DNA from: Polynucleobacter sp. AM-26B4
GTDB lineage: Bacteria; Pseudomonadota; Gammaproteobacteria; Burkholderiales; Burkholderiaceae
Reading direction: 5' to 3'
DNA: 64,000 nt
NCBI RefSeq assembly: GCF_018882285.1
Contig: NZ_JACVOT010000001.1
Location: forward strand, 1,495,916 to 1,559,915
Position numbers and translations under genes: made by a program. This document shows positions 37,164-47,006 of this stretch, in pieces. The stretch's first letter is position 1. Each line of letters starts with the position of its first letter. The notes beneath the pieces were generated by a model. That model was not told the DNA's origin. It searched no databases and worked only from the letters and a program-made list of their open reading frames with translations.

Positions 37164-37967
37164 TTGGAGTTAACTCTCATAGGGATCGCTCTTGGCATTT
37201 TTGTTGGAGTGATCTTAGGTTTGACAGGTGCGGGTGGTGCTATTTTGTCTGTGCCACTCTTGGGATTCTTCATGCATCTGGAGGTTGCTCAAGCCGCCCC
37301 CATCGGATTAATGGCGGTGGCTTTGTCTTCTGGCTTGGGTGCTTACCTGGGCTTCACCGCAAAAATACTCAGGTACAAAGCCGCGCTGTTAATTGCTTGC
37401 GCGGGCTTGATTTTGTCACCCATCGGAATTTGGTTGGCACACCAATTACCCAACTGGCCCTTGGTTTTGATTTTTGCCATGATTCTTTTGCTGGTCGCTA
37501 AGAACATGTGGACTCAGGCCAAAAGAGAATTGGCCGGTATTGAAGAGGCGCTTGGTCCACCATGCCAACTCGATCAAACCATCGGTAAGCTCACCTGGAC
37601 ATTGCCTTGTGCCAGAGCCCTTTTTAGTTCAGGAGCTCTTGCTGGATTTTTCTCTGGTTTGCTAGGGGTGGGCGGGGGTTTCATCATTGTTCCTGCCTTG
37701 AGGAAATTCACAGATCTGCCCATTAAATCAATCGTAGCAACTTCTTTGGGTGTTCTCACGATCATTTCAACGGGTGGTGTGCTGTTTTCTAACTTTTATG
37801 GTGCGATGAATTGGTCTTTGGCTTGGCCATTTTCCGTAGGATCCATATTGGGGCTGCTGATTGGTCGACAGCTGGTCAAGAGCATTTCTGGGCCTAGGGT
37901 TCAGCAAGCTTTTGCAATCTTTGCTATCTTGATTGCTATGACGATGCTGATCAAATTAACTTTCTAA
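37164..37967 (+). CDS. TauE/SafE (DUF81) family membrane protein
   Basis: A 267-residue permease with about eight hydrophobic segments in two repeated halves. GLTGAGGAILSVPLLGFF near residue 20-37 and GLLGVGGGFIIVPALRKF near 165-182 are the paired Gly-rich motifs of the family, whose members export sulfite, sulfoacetate or other sulfur-containing anions. It lies 4 nt after the YeeE fusion, so it is probably co-transcribed and may export sulfite or sulfate formed by sulfur oxidation. The start appears to be TTG at 37164 with no clear ribosome site, which suggests coupled translation. The substrate is inferred from context. Confidence 0.82.
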   Translation: MELTLIGIALGIFVGVILGLTGAGGAILSVPLLGFFMHLEVAQAAPIGLMAVALSSGLGAYLGFTAKILRYKAALLIACAGLILSPIGIWLAHQLPNWPLVLIFAMILLLVAKNMWTQAKRELAGIEEALGPPCQLDQTIGKLTWTLPCARALFSSGALAGFFSGLLGVGGGFIIVPALRKFTDLPIKSIVATSLGVLTIISTGGVLFSNFYGAMNWSLAWPFSVGSILGLLIGRQLVKSISGPRVQQAFAIFAILIAMTMLIKLTF

Positions 37968-38444
37968 ATGAACACCGAAGCTTCTCAAGCCAAAACCGTT
38001 TGGTTGATGAGGCGCAACTGTTCCTTTACGCCCAAGCAAGTCGGTATTTTCTATTTATCCATGGTGTGTTTTTCAGGCCTGATCACCACTTATTTTTGGT
38101 GGATAGGTGCTTGGATGGTCGTGCCATTCACTTTGATTGAGTTATCAGTCTTAGGCATTGCATTGTTGATTTATGCCAGGCATGCCAGGGATTACGAAAA
38201 AATCACATTACAGAATTCAGAACTAATCATTGAATTGAATTTGGGGTACAAGAAATCCCTGACACAATGGAATGCCCCGTGGGTGAGAGTCAAAGACCCT
38301 GAGTCCTTGCATGACCGAAAAAAGGATTTGGTCATTTTGGAAAGTGGTGCACAAACCATATCGATTGGTCAATTCATTTTGGCTGAAAAAAGGCATGATT
38401 TAGCCAAAGAAATCAGGCAGGCACTGAAGCTTTGCTTGCATTAA
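37968..38444 (+). CDS. DUF2244 domain membrane protein
   Basis: A 158-residue protein with two adjacent membrane helices at about residues 27-45 and 50-68 and a basic/acidic cytoplasmic tail. The beginning (WLMRRNCSFTPKQVGIFY) and the tail segment (ELNLGYKKSLTQWNAPWVRV) match the DUF2244 family, common in proteobacteria and often near cytochrome oxidase genes. Its function is unknown. The ATG follows directly on the stop of the TauE-like gene, so the two are co-translated. Confidence 0.78.
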   Translation: MNTEASQAKTVWLMRRNCSFTPKQVGIFYLSMVCFSGLITTYFWWIGAWMVVPFTLIELSVLGIALLIYARHARDYEKITLQNSELIIELNLGYKKSLTQWNAPWVRVKDPESLHDRKKDLVILESGAQTISIGQFILAEKRHDLAKEIRQALKLCLH

Positions 38445-38453
38445 AATGGTGGG

Positions 38454-39320
38454 ATGAACCGACCGCTCTTTAAATCACTTGCACTCATCACATCGATACT
38501 TATTCTTTCGGCGTGTGGCAAAGGCCCTGATCAGGCACCCCTTCCTAGATTAGTGAAAGTAGTGGTCTTGGGGCAGGCCAGTGATGCGGTTACTGAAGTT
38601 GGAGTAATCAAAGACCCAGGTGTTCTGCGCTTTGATGCCAGCGGCAAAGTGATGGAGGTTCTTGCTAAATCCGGTGATTCAGTTTTACCTGGTCAATCGC
38701 TGGCTCGCATCATTCCTAACAGCGTATCTTCTGAATCCTCTGTGATGATCAGTTATCGCGCTGCAAAAGCAGAGCTCCAATCAGCAGAGGCTGACTTTAA
38801 AAGATACGCTGATTTAAAAAATAAAAACTTCATCTCAGCCTCTGAGTTTGATCGTCGTGTTGCGGCCATTGAATCAGCCCGCGCCAAATATGAACAATCG
38901 ATTGAGAACATTGGCTTTGTGACTTTAAGAGCTTTGGAAGGTGGCAAAGTTTCTCAGATGAACATCGCTGTTGGTCAGGTGGTCAGCAATCAAGATGTGG
39001 TCGGAAAAATCAGCACAGATAAAACAAGCAAGAAGATTGAAAATAATAACAATGGCAATGCCACTTCTAAATCTTCATTCAAGATTCCAACAACCGCCAT
39101 TCACAGTGATGGCGTGAGTGTTTTCAAGCTAACACTTGATCAAGGCTCTCAATCAACCGGCAAGATCAGTGCTGTCAAGCTTGTATTGGGCAAGATTGAT
39201 GATCAATCTGCTGAACTGGTGAGTGGCTTGGTGGCGGGTGATATTGTGATTGCCACTGGATGGCATGCCTTGAGTGAAGGCCAACAAGTCAGAATCGCCA
39301 TCACTGAAAAGGCTCAGTGA
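38454..39320 (+). CDS. RND efflux periplasmic adaptor lipoprotein
   Basis: A 288-residue membrane-fusion protein. The signal peptide ends in the lipobox LSAC, so the mature protein is lipid-anchored at its Cys. The lipoyl/barrel-sandwich halves flank a coiled coil (about residues 95-150, RAAKAELQSAEADFKRYADL). The C-terminal beta-barrel region ends ATGWHALSEGQQVRIAI. It is shorter than most adaptors. It passes substrate from the RND pump to an outer-membrane channel, which is not encoded here. It overlaps the pump gene by TGATG. The substrate is unknown. Confidence 0.88.
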   Translation: MNRPLFKSLALITSILILSACGKGPDQAPLPRLVKVVVLGQASDAVTEVGVIKDPGVLRFDASGKVMEVLAKSGDSVLPGQSLARIIPNSVSSESSVMISYRAAKAELQSAEADFKRYADLKNKNFISASEFDRRVAAIESARAKYEQSIENIGFVTLRALEGGKVSQMNIAVGQVVSNQDVVGKISTDKTSKKIENNNNGNATSKSSFKIPTTAIHSDGVSVFKLTLDQGSQSTGKISAVKLVLGKIDDQSAELVSGLVAGDIVIATGWHALSEGQQVRIAITEKAQ

Positions 39321-42300
39321 TGAGCCCTGATCGTTTCAATTTATCGCGCTGGGCGATTCAAAATAGTGCGCTGACGCGCTACTTGATGATTGCCTTGGTT
39401 TTGCTGGGCATCGGTTCTTATTTCCAGTTAGGCCAAGACGAGGATCCACCGTTTGCTTTTAGAGCCATGGTGATACGTACTTTTTGGCCTGGAGCAACTG
39501 CGATTCAAGTATCTGATCAAGTCACCAATAAGATTGAACGAACTTTGCAAGAAGTGCCAAGCATTGACAAGATCAGAAGCTTTTCTCATCCTGGCGAATC
39601 AATGGTCATATTTTTTGCCAAAGACAGCACGCCTGCCAAAGAGATACCAAATCTTTTTTACACCGTTCGTAAAAAAGTAAATGATTCAAAATCCTATTTA
39701 CCGATGGGCGTACAAGGCCCATATTTTGATGATGATTTTGGCGACACTTACGGTGTTATCTATGCGATGTCTGCGAAGGGATATACACCCCGTGAAGTGA
39801 GAGACTTCACAACTCAAATCAGGCAACGTTTATTACAAGTCAAAGACGTTGGCAAAGTGAACGTGTATGGCTTACAGGATGAAATGGTGTACGTTGAATT
39901 GTCTCGTAAAAAGATGGCTCAGTATGGTTTGTCACCAGCAGTGGTGGCGCAGCAATTGAACCAACAAAATGCCATTGAAACTGGTGGCATTATTGAATCA
40001 AGCTCTTTTTCAATGCCCATTCGTGTGGGTGGACCCTTTGAAAATGTTGCAGACATCAAAGCAATGCCATTGCGTGCGCCATCAGGTGCATCGATTCGTT
40101 TAGGCGACATTGCCGAGGTTCGTCGTGATGTGATCAATCCAGCTCAAAGTAAAGTTCGCTTTCAGGGTGAAGAGCTGGTGGCTTTGGGTATATCAATGGC
40201 CAAGGGCGGAGACATTGTTGAGCTTGGCAAAACTTTGACCAAAGCCAGTCAGTTAATTGAAAAAGACTTACCTGCGGGTGTGACCTTGTCTTTGATTCAA
40301 GATCAGCCCAAAGTGGTGGCCAGTTCAGTTAAAGAATTTTTAATGACTTTGCTAGAAGCATTGATCATTGTGTTGGCTGTTAGTTTGTTGGCCCTTGGTT
40401 TGCATCGACATCCTTGGAGGATTGATCCAAGACCTGGTTTGGTGGTGGCCATCAGTATTCCTTTGGTGATGGCAGTGACTTTTTTAATCATGCATTTGGC
40501 CGGTGTGGGTTTGCATAAGATTTCTTTGGGTTCATTGATCATTGCTCTTGGGCTCTTGGTTGATGATGCCATCATCGTTGTAGAAATGATGGTGCGTAAG
40601 ATGGAAGAGGGCTACGATCGCATGAAGGCGGTGACAGCTGCTTATGAGCTGACTGCCATGCCGATGTTGACGGGTACTTTGATCACAGCGGTTGGCTTTC
40701 TACCAATCGGTATTGCCAAGTCGGCCGTTGGTGAATACACCTTTGCCATTTTTGCGGTCACTGCTGCTGCTCTGATCATTTCTTGGTTTGTATCAGTTTT
40801 GTTTGTGCCGTACTTGGGATTCTTGCTATTAAAGAAGCCAGCTCATGCCACTCCTGAGGGTGGCCAGCATGAACATTTTGATACACCGTTCTATGAACGT
40901 TTCAGAGTGGTTGTTGCATGGTGCATCGATCATCGTAAAAAAGCCATCATGGCAACGATTGCAACTTTTGTGCTTGGCATTGTTGGCATGAGTCAAGTAC
41001 AACAACAGTTTTTCCCGGATTCATCTCGCCCTGAAATTTTGGTCGATATATTTTTGGCTGAAGGTTCTAGTTTTGAAGCCACTGAAGCTGTCGCCAAAAA
41101 AATCGAAGCAAAAATTTTGGAGCAGCAAGGGGTGCAATCTGTCACGATGTGGATTGGCAATGGAGCACCAAGATTCTTTTTACCGTTAGATATTATTTTC
41201 CCAAGATCGAATGCGGCTCAAGCAGTGATCGTGGCTGACTTACGTCATCGTGATCGCCTCAATCAAGTCTTACCGCGCATCTTGGAAGACGCTGCTCCTG
41301 AAGCAAGGCTGCGCGTCAAGCTTCTACCGAATGGTCCACCTGTGACTTATCCAGTTGAGTTCAGGGTCACGGGCGATGACCCCATCAAGTTAAGAACTGA
41401 GGCAAATCGCTTTATCGATGTCATGCGTCAGTCATCGCTTGTCTACGGCGTAAAAGATAACTGGAATGAAAACCAAGCAGTGGCCAAAATTGATGTGGAT
41501 GCAGCCAAAGCTCGTGAGTTAGGTGTGCCACCTCAAGTGATTGCACAAACATTGGCCAGTCATTTTGGTGGAGTCACGATTGGACAATATCGTGAGGGTG
41601 ATTTATTGGCACCGATTGTCTTGCGTTTGCCTCGTGCAGAGCGCAATCAGATCAGTGATCTCAATGAAACCATGTTGACCACAGTCAGCGGTCAATCAAT
41701 CCCCTTGGGTCGTATTGCAAACGTGAACGTGGTCTGGGAACCCGCCACAATTTGGCGTGAGAATCGCGAATACGCCATCACTCTTCAAGCAGATGTGATC
41801 CCCGGTGTTCAAGGCCCCACTGCAACAGAAGAGTTATACAAAGAATTCAAACCATTGATGGCCAAATTACCACCGGGTTACAAAGTGGACATTGGTGGCT
41901 CTGTAGAAGAAAGTTCGCGCGGCCAAGATTCCATCAATGCCGGTATACCGGTGATGCTTTTCATCACATTCACATTGTTGGTGATTCAGTTGCGCAGCAG
42001 CTCACGAGCCTTCTTGGTGGTCTTGACAGCACCCTTGGGTATCTCAGGCGTGGCTTTGACCTTGCTTCTGTTCAATAAGCCATTTGGCTTTGTTGCATTG
42101 TTAGGTTTCATTGCTTTACTTGGAATGATCATGCGTAACTCAGTGATTTTGATTGATCAAATTGAGCAGGGTCGTGCTGCCGGCATGCCAGCAAGAGAAG
42201 CGATCATTCATGCTTGCGTCACACGCTACAGACCAATCATCTTGACCGCAGCCGCGGCAGTCTTGGCGATGATTCCTTTGTCCCGCAGTGTGTTCTGGGG

Positions 42301-42412
42301 TCCGATGGCGATTGCGATCATGGGTGGCTTGATGGTGGCAACTGCTTTGACTTTATTGGCCTTGCCAGCAATGTACGCTGCGTGGTTCAAAATTGATAAA
42401 AATACGGCTTAA
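39320..42412 (+). CDS. RND-family efflux pump, inner-membrane permease
   Basis: A 1030-residue proton-driven pump of the AcrB/acriflavin superfamily. It has two repeats, each with one N-terminal helix, a large periplasmic loop and a cluster of five helices. GLLVDDAIIVVEMMV near residue 412 holds the paired acidic residues of the proton relay, and TRYRPIILTAAAAVLAMIPL near 970 is the matching segment of the second half. QQFFPDSSRPEILVDIFL begins the second repeat. I use the ATG at 39320, which overlaps the adaptor stop; the ORF could also start at the GTG one codon before. The substrate cannot be told. Confidence 0.92.
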   Translation: MSPDRFNLSRWAIQNSALTRYLMIALVLLGIGSYFQLGQDEDPPFAFRAMVIRTFWPGATAIQVSDQVTNKIERTLQEVPSIDKIRSFSHPGESMVIFFAKDSTPAKEIPNLFYTVRKKVNDSKSYLPMGVQGPYFDDDFGDTYGVIYAMSAKGYTPREVRDFTTQIRQRLLQVKDVGKVNVYGLQDEMVYVELSRKKMAQYGLSPAVVAQQLNQQNAIETGGIIESSSFSMPIRVGGPFENVADIKAMPLRAPSGASIRLGDIAEVRRDVINPAQSKVRFQGEELVALGISMAKGGDIVELGKTLTKASQLIEKDLPAGVTLSLIQDQPKVVASSVKEFLMTLLEALIIVLAVSLLALGLHRHPWRIDPRPGLVVAISIPLVMAVTFLIMHLAGVGLHKISLGSLIIALGLLVDDAIIVVEMMVRKMEEGYDRMKAVTAAYELTAMPMLTGTLITAVGFLPIGIAKSAVGEYTFAIFAVTAAALIISWFVSVLFVPYLGFLLLKKPAHATPEGGQHEHFDTPFYERFRVVVAWCIDHRKKAIMATIATFVLGIVGMSQVQQQFFPDSSRPEILVDIFLAEGSSFEATEAVAKKIEAKILEQQGVQSVTMWIGNGAPRFFLPLDIIFPRSNAAQAVIVADLRHRDRLNQVLPRILEDAAPEARLRVKLLPNGPPVTYPVEFRVTGDDPIKLRTEANRFIDVMRQSSLVYGVKDNWNENQAVAKIDVDAAKARELGVPPQVIAQTLASHFGGVTIGQYREGDLLAPIVLRLPRAERNQISDLNETMLTTVSGQSIPLGRIANVNVVWEPATIWRENREYAITLQADVIPGVQGPTATEELYKEFKPLMAKLPPGYKVDIGGSVEESSRGQDSINAGIPVMLFITFTLLVIQLRSSSRAFLVVLTAPLGISGVALTLLLFNKPFGFVALLGFIALLGMIMRNSVILIDQIEQGRAAGMPAREAIIHACVTRYRPIILTAAAAVLAMIPLSRSVFWGPMAIAIMGGLMVATALTLLALPAMYAAWFKIDKNTA

Positions 42413-42453
42413 GATACAAACTAAATACATTAGCGATATAAAGATTCATTCAC

Positions 42454-42876
42454 ATGCGTATTCCAATTCCTGAAGAAAAAACATTCGTTCATGAATCCAT
42501 CATCCCCATTCGTTGGGGTGACATGGATGCCTTTGGTCATGTGAACAATGCCGTGTACTTTCGTTATATCGAACAAGCCCGCATCAATTGGTTGGACAGC
42601 CTAGGGCTTAACTTTGCGCAGGATCAGCAGGGCGTTGTGGTGGTGAATGCTTTTTGTAACTTCATGAAGCCCGTGGAGTACCCAGCAGATCTTGTGATCA
42701 AAACTTACATTGCCAACCCAACGCGGGTAGGTTTGGATACCTTCAATGTGATGTCTTTAGCAAATGATCCTGATACTGTTCGAGCAACATCAGGTGCAAC
42801 GATTGTTTGGGTAGACTTTAAGACCCAAAAAGCGGCTTCTTGGCCGCCTGAATTAAAAGCCAAGTTGGCTATCTAA
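42454..42876 (+). CDS. Acyl-CoA thioesterase (4HBT hot-dog fold)
   Basis: A 140-residue cytosolic hydrolase. IRWGDMDAFGHVNNAVYFRY near residues 19-38 is the classic 4-hydroxybenzoyl-CoA thioesterase/YbgC motif with the catalytic Asp. The remaining sheet (VIKTYIANPTRVGLDTFNV, ATIVWVDFKTQKA) fits the hot-dog fold. The likely reaction is release of CoA from a short or aromatic acyl-CoA; the substrate is unknown. A TATA-like AT-rich stretch precedes the ATG. It follows the RND gene by 41 nt and may or may not be in the same transcript. Confidence 0.88.
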   Translation: MRIPIPEEKTFVHESIIPIRWGDMDAFGHVNNAVYFRYIEQARINWLDSLGLNFAQDQQGVVVVNAFCNFMKPVEYPADLVIKTYIANPTRVGLDTFNVMSLANDPDTVRATSGATIVWVDFKTQKAASWPPELKAKLAI

Positions 42877-42906
42877 AAACTCAATAAATTAGCAACCCTG
42901 GACGGT

Positions 42907-43056
42907 TTACTCTGGTTTCTTCAAAAGAGAAGCCAAGAGAGGGTTGAGTTTTTTCTCAGAATTCTTTTTATTCGCACCCTTTGGCTTGGGGGCTGAATTC
43001 TTCATTTGGTTGGCCACGGCCAATCCCGCGTTCTTATAAAGGTCTGTTTTCTTCAT
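42907..43056 (-). CDS. Small basic protein, unknown (49 residues)
   Basis: A short open frame on the minus strand within the 370-base gap between the thioesterase and acnB. The product begins MKKTDLYKNAGLAVANQ and is strongly basic, with Lys-rich and Asn-rich stretches and the ending NPLLASLLKKPE. The opening KKTDLYKNxGL and the 'NPL-ASLL' ending look like a real small conserved protein, and codon use is like the neighbours, but I cannot name a family. No good ribosome site precedes the ATG. Its 3' end faces the thioesterase gene. Confidence 0.45.
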   Translation of the reverse strand: MKKTDLYKNAGLAVANQMKNSAPKPKGANKKNSEKKLNPLLASLLKKPE

Positions 43057-43166
43057 GGGGGTATTTAATTAAATCATTGATTTATATGATTTTTTTATTT
43101 TAATCTGCCTATTGATGTATTAGCAACTAATTTAGGCTATTTTGTCATTATATGAAGTGCAATCTC

Positions 43167-43195
43167 TTGCCAGAAACCTAAGTCTTATATAAGAT
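43167..43195 (+). promoter_or_regulatory. Putative acnB promoter overlapped by the operator
   Basis: TTGCCA at 43167-43172 (five of six for -35) is followed after 17 nt by TAAGAT at 43190-43195 (four of six for -10). The -10 box lies within the operator-like sequence at 43179-43204, so binding there should repress. The acnB ATG is about 50 nt downstream. Confidence 0.42.
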
Positions 43196-43204
43196 ATAAG
43201 TCTT
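43179..43204. promoter_or_regulatory. GntR-type operator upstream of acnB, copy of the mdh/gntR site
   Basis: Bases 43182-43203 match 4349-4370 at 21 of 22 positions, the only difference being T for C at position 14. TAAGTCTT occurs twice here, 18 bp apart (43179-43186 and 43197-43204), on the same face of the helix over nearly two turns. The shared sequence in two TCA-cycle promoters 38 kb apart is best explained by one regulator, probably the GntR protein next to mdh. Confidence 0.68.
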
Positions 43205-43245
43205 GAAGATTGCTTGTTATTTGCCTAAAAAGAGAGGGAAACACC

Positions 43246-45831
43246 ATGTTGAAAGCCTATCGTGATCATGTTGCCGAGCGCGCAGCTCTAGGTATTCCAC
43301 CATTGCCATTGTCAGCTCAGCAGACTGGCGAGTTGATTGAGTTGCTAAAGAATCCACCAAAAGGTGAAGATGCAACTTTGGTTGAGTTGATCACTCACCG
43401 CGTTCCAGCTGGTGTTGATGATGCGGCCAAGGTAAAAGCCTCTTACTTGGCTGCAGTTGCTTTTGGCAAAGAAAAAACACCATTGATCACACGTGAAACA
43501 GCGACTCAGTTGCTAGGCACGATGCTTGGTGGTTACAACATCTCTCCACTCATTGATTTATTGGATGACGCCACAGTAGGCGGTATCGCTGCTGAAGGAT
43601 TGAAGAAAACATTGTTGATGTTTGATCAATTCCACGACGTTAAAGAAAAGGCTGACAAAGGTAATGCCAACGCTAAGGCTGTATTGCAAAGCTGGGCTGA
43701 TGCTGAATGGTTCACAAGCCGTCCTGAAGTTCCACAAAGCATGACTTTGACCGTGTTCAAAGTGACAGGCGAAACCAACACTGACGATTTATCTCCAGCA
43801 CCTGACGCATGGAGCCGTCCTGACATCCCATTGCATGCATTAGCGATGTTGAAAAACCCACGTGAAGGCATCGAACCTCAAGAAGCTGGCAAAGTTGGCC
43901 CGATCAAGCAATTGGCTGCTTTACAAGCCAAAGGTAACTTGGTTGCCTATGTTGGTGACGTTGTTGGTACAGGCTCATCACGTAAATCAGCTACTAACTC
44001 AGTGTTGTGGTTCACAGGTGAAGACATTCCTTACGTGCCTAACAAGCGTTTTGGTGGTGTTTGTTTGGGCACCAAGATTGCTCCGATTTTCTACAACACC
44101 ATGGAAGATGCTGGCGCCTTGCCGATTGAGCTAGACGTTAACAACATGAACATGGGTGATGTGATTGAGTTGCGTCCTTATGAAGGTAAAGCACTCAAGG
44201 ATGGCAAAGTGATTGCTGAGTTCAAGGTGAAGTCAGATGTTCTATTTGATGAAGTGCGTGCCGGTGGCCGTATTCCATTGATCATTGGTCGTGGTTTAAC
44301 GACCAAAGCTCGTGAAGCTTTGGGCTTACCAGTGTCAACATTGTTCCGCTTGCCAACCAATCCTCAAGATTCTGGAAAAGGTTTCTCATTGGCACAGAAG
44401 ATGGTTGGTCGCGCATGTGGCTTGCCTGAAGGCAAGGGCGTTCGTCCAGGCACATACTGTGAGCCTAAGATGACAACTGTGGGTTCTCAAGACACCACAG
44501 GTCCAATGACTCGTGACGAATTAAAAGATTTGGCATGTTTAGGTTTCTCATCAGACATGGTGATGCAATCTTTCTGCCACACAGCCGCTTATCCAAAACC
44601 AGTGGATGTGAAGATGCACCATGAGTTGCCTGACTTCATCAGCACCCGTGGTGGTGTTGCTTTGCGTCCGGGTGATGGCGTGATTCACTCTTGGTTAAAC
44701 CGTTTGTTATTGCCTGACACAGTTGGTACAGGTGGTGACTCTCACACACGTTTCCCAATCGGTATTTCATTCCCAGCAGGTTCAGGTTTGGTAGCGTTTG
44801 CTGCAGCCACTGGTGTGATGCCTTTGGATATGCCTGAGTCTGTGTTGGTTCGCTTCAAAGGCAAAATGCAGCCAGGCGTCACATTGCGTGACTTGGTGAA
44901 TGCGATTCCTTTGTATGCGATCAAGCAAGGTTTGTTGACGGTTGAGAAAAAGGGTAAGAAAAACATTTTCTCTGGCCGTATTCTAGAAATCGAAGGTTTG
45001 CCTGATCTTAAAGTTGAGCAAGCATTTGAATTGTCAGACGCATCTGCTGAGCGTTCTGCAGCGGGTTGTACAGTTCACTTGAACAAAGACCCAATCATTG
45101 AATACATGACCAGCAACATCACATTGATGAAGTGGATGATTGCCAATGGTTACTCAGATGCACGCACATTGGGTCGTCGTATCAAGGCGATGGAAGCATG
45201 GTTGGCAAAACCAGAACTACTCAAGGGTGATGCTGATGCTGAATACGCAGCAGTGATTGAAATTGATTTGGCCGATGTTCATGAGCCAATCGTGGCATGC
45301 CCGAACGACCCTGATGATGTGAAGACATTGTCTGAAGTGTCTGGCGCGAAAATTGATGAAGTGTTCATCGGTTCTTGCATGACCAACATCGGTCACTTCC
45401 GTGCTGCTTCTAAATTGCTTGAAGGCAAGCGTGATATTCCTGTGAAATTGTGGGTTGCTCCTCCAACTAAGATGGACGCACAGCAGTTAACAGAAGAAGG
45501 TCACTACGGTGTTTTAGGTGGCGCAGGTGCACGCATGGAAATGCCAGGTTGTTCATTGTGCATGGGTAACCAAGCGCAAGTTCGCGAAGGTGCTACTGTG
45601 ATGTCAACATCAACACGTAACTTCCCGAATCGTTTAGGTAAAAATACATTTGTTTACTTGGGTTCAGCTGAGTTGGCATCTATTTGCTCTAAATTGGGTC
45701 GCATCCCGACCAAAGAAGAGTACATGGCTGACATGGGCGTTCTCAATGCAAGCGGAGCTGAAATCTACAAATACATGAACTTTGATCAAATCAAAGGTTT
45801 CAGTGATGTAGCAAAAACAGTTGATGCTTAA
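43246..45831 (+). CDS. acnB: Aconitate hydratase B (bifunctional with 2-methylisocitrate dehydratase)
   Basis: An 861-residue TCA-cycle enzyme isomerising citrate to isocitrate, with a 4Fe-4S cluster. It has the AcnB domain order: N-terminal HEAT-like domain (about 1-160), swivel domain ([20 protein letters not shown] near 240), then the catalytic core. Cluster cysteines are in [14 protein letters not shown] and [12 protein letters not shown]. The start is the ATG at 43246 ([16 protein letters not shown]) with GAGAGGGA upstream. A terminator with a UUCG loop follows. Control by the GntR-type operator is inferred. Confidence 0.96.
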   Translation: MLKAYRDHVAERAALGIPPLPLSAQQTGELIELLKNPPKGEDATLVELITHRVPAGVDDAAKVKASYLAAVAFGKEKTPLITRETATQLLGTMLGGYNISPLIDLLDDATVGGIAAEGLKKTLLMFDQFHDVKEKADKGNANAKAVLQSWADAEWFTSRPEVPQSMTLTVFKVTGETNTDDLSPAPDAWSRPDIPLHALAMLKNPREGIEPQEAGKVGPIKQLAALQAKGNLVAYVGDVVGTGSSRKSATNSVLWFTGEDIPYVPNKRFGGVCLGTKIAPIFYNTMEDAGALPIELDVNNMNMGDVIELRPYEGKALKDGKVIAEFKVKSDVLFDEVRAGGRIPLIIGRGLTTKAREALGLPVSTLFRLPTNPQDSGKGFSLAQKMVGRACGLPEGKGVRPGTYCEPKMTTVGSQDTTGPMTRDELKDLACLGFSSDMVMQSFCHTAAYPKPVDVKMHHELPDFISTRGGVALRPGDGVIHSWLNRLLLPDTVGTGGDSHTRFPIGISFPAGSGLVAFAAATGVMPLDMPESVLVRFKGKMQPGVTLRDLVNAIPLYAIKQGLLTVEKKGKKNIFSGRILEIEGLPDLKVEQAFELSDASAERSAAGCTVHLNKDPIIEYMTSNITLMKWMIANGYSDARTLGRRIKAMEAWLAKPELLKGDADAEYAAVIEIDLADVHEPIVACPNDPDDVKTLSEVSGAKIDEVFIGSCMTNIGHFRAASKLLEGKRDIPVKLWVAPPTKMDAQQLTEEGHYGVLGGAGARMEMPGCSLCMGNQAQVREGATVMSTSTRNFPNRLGKNTFVYLGSAELASICSKLGRIPTKEEYMADMGVLNASGAEIYKYMNFDQIKGFSDVAKTVDA

Positions 45832-45856
45832 ACATTGATCTTAAGAGCAACATTAA

Positions 45857-45886
45857 AAGGGGCTTTCTTCGGAAAGCCCCTTTTTT
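45857..45886 (+). terminator. Intrinsic terminator after acnB with TTCG tetraloop
   Basis: GGGGCTTTC (45859-45867) and GAAAGCCCC (45872-45880) form a 9-bp stem closed by a C(TTCG)G loop, followed by six T. It is flanked by A residues upstream, so it may also work on the opposite strand. Confidence 0.9.
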
Positions 45887-45942
45887 CATCTTGGCTGAAA
45901 AAATCATCGTGAACGGGTATGCTAGTGATACTTTATTAATTG

Positions 45943-47004
45943 ATGCATGACATGTTCAAGTTCTCTGACTTAACAATTCCAGTGATACAGGCGCCGATGG
46001 CAGGTGGGGTTAATACGCCAGCATTGGTATCAGCTGTCTCTGATGCAGGGGGCTTGGGTAGTTTTGGTTTTGCCTATTCGAGTCCAGAAAAAATTGATGC
46101 TGATTTAAAAGCCACCAAAGCACTCATCAAAAAAGTACCGAACACCAGGATCAATGCCAATTTTTTTGTTTTCAAAGAACCAGTGATGCCTGCTGTAGAA
46201 GAGCAGCAACAAGCATTGAGCGACTTAAAAGATGTGGTGGATTCATTGGGTGTGACTGTGGCTACTCCAAAGTCACCATACATTCCAGATTTACAAAGCA
46301 TGCTTGAACCGATTTGGGTTCATCAACCAGAAGTACTGACCTTTCATTTTGGTTTGCCACCTCAAGAGCTGATTGAAAGAGCTCATTCTTTAGGTATCAG
46401 CGTAGGTGTCACTGCCACTTCTTTAGAAGAAGCTCTGATGATCCAATCGGCGGATGTTGATTTTGTCGTGGCTCAAGGGATTGAAGCGGGTGGTCATCGG
46501 GGCATCTTTGATCCTCATGGTGTTGATCAACAACTGGCAGTGAGAGATTTGGTTCAAGAACTGGACAAGCATCTGCAAATACCGATTGTGGCGGCCGGTG
46601 GACTCATGGATGGTCGAGATGTTCGCAACATCATTCAATCTGGTGCATCAGCGGCGCAAATGGGCACCGCATTCTTGGCGACTAATGAGGCGGGCTCAAG
46701 CCCAGCTCATCGTCGTTTTGTATTGACCAAGCATGAACTAGGCACCGCTTTTACTAGGGCCTTCTCGGGCCGTCCTGCACAAGGCGTTAAAAATAAATAC
46801 ATGTCATTGATGGAAGGTAAAACATATTTACCATTTCCTGTGCAAAACAATATGACTGCTCCGATGAGGCAATGGGCAGCACAAAATGATCAAGGCGATT
46901 ACCAAAGCCTTTGGGCTGGAACTGAATATGCCAGAGCTCGTGCCATGTCAGTTGCAGAATTGATGGCAAGCTTATTGAATGAATATCAAGCGGCAGGGAG
47001 GTAA
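45943..47004 (+). CDS. Nitronate monooxygenase family protein
   Basis: A 353-residue FMN-dependent TIM-barrel enzyme of the NMO/2-nitropropane dioxygenase family. IQAPMAGGVNTPALVSAVSD near residue 15-34 is the family start, VVAQGIEAGGHRG near 182-194 holds the catalytic His, and GGLMDGRDVRNIIQSGASA near 226 binds the FMN phosphate. It oxidises nitronates in known members; the true substrate is unknown. Three in-frame starts are possible (TTG 45940, ATG 45943, ATG 45952), none with a clear ribosome site; I use 45943. Two unknown genes follow tightly. Confidence 0.88.
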   Translation: MHDMFKFSDLTIPVIQAPMAGGVNTPALVSAVSDAGGLGSFGFAYSSPEKIDADLKATKALIKKVPNTRINANFFVFKEPVMPAVEEQQQALSDLKDVVDSLGVTVATPKSPYIPDLQSMLEPIWVHQPEVLTFHFGLPPQELIERAHSLGISVGVTATSLEEALMIQSADVDFVVAQGIEAGGHRGIFDPHGVDQQLAVRDLVQELDKHLQIPIVAAGGLMDGRDVRNIIQSGASAAQMGTAFLATNEAGSSPAHRRFVLTKHELGTAFTRAFSGRPAQGVKNKYMSLMEGKTYLPFPVQNNMTAPMRQWAAQNDQGDYQSLWAGTEYARARAMSVAELMASLLNEYQAAGR

Positions 47005-47006
47005 GT

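Noticed and set aside
38454..42412. RND pump genes as part of the sulfur-oxidation block
   Set aside because: They are adjacent to the block, but nothing in the adaptor or pump sequence points to a sulfur substrate; the closeness may be accidental.
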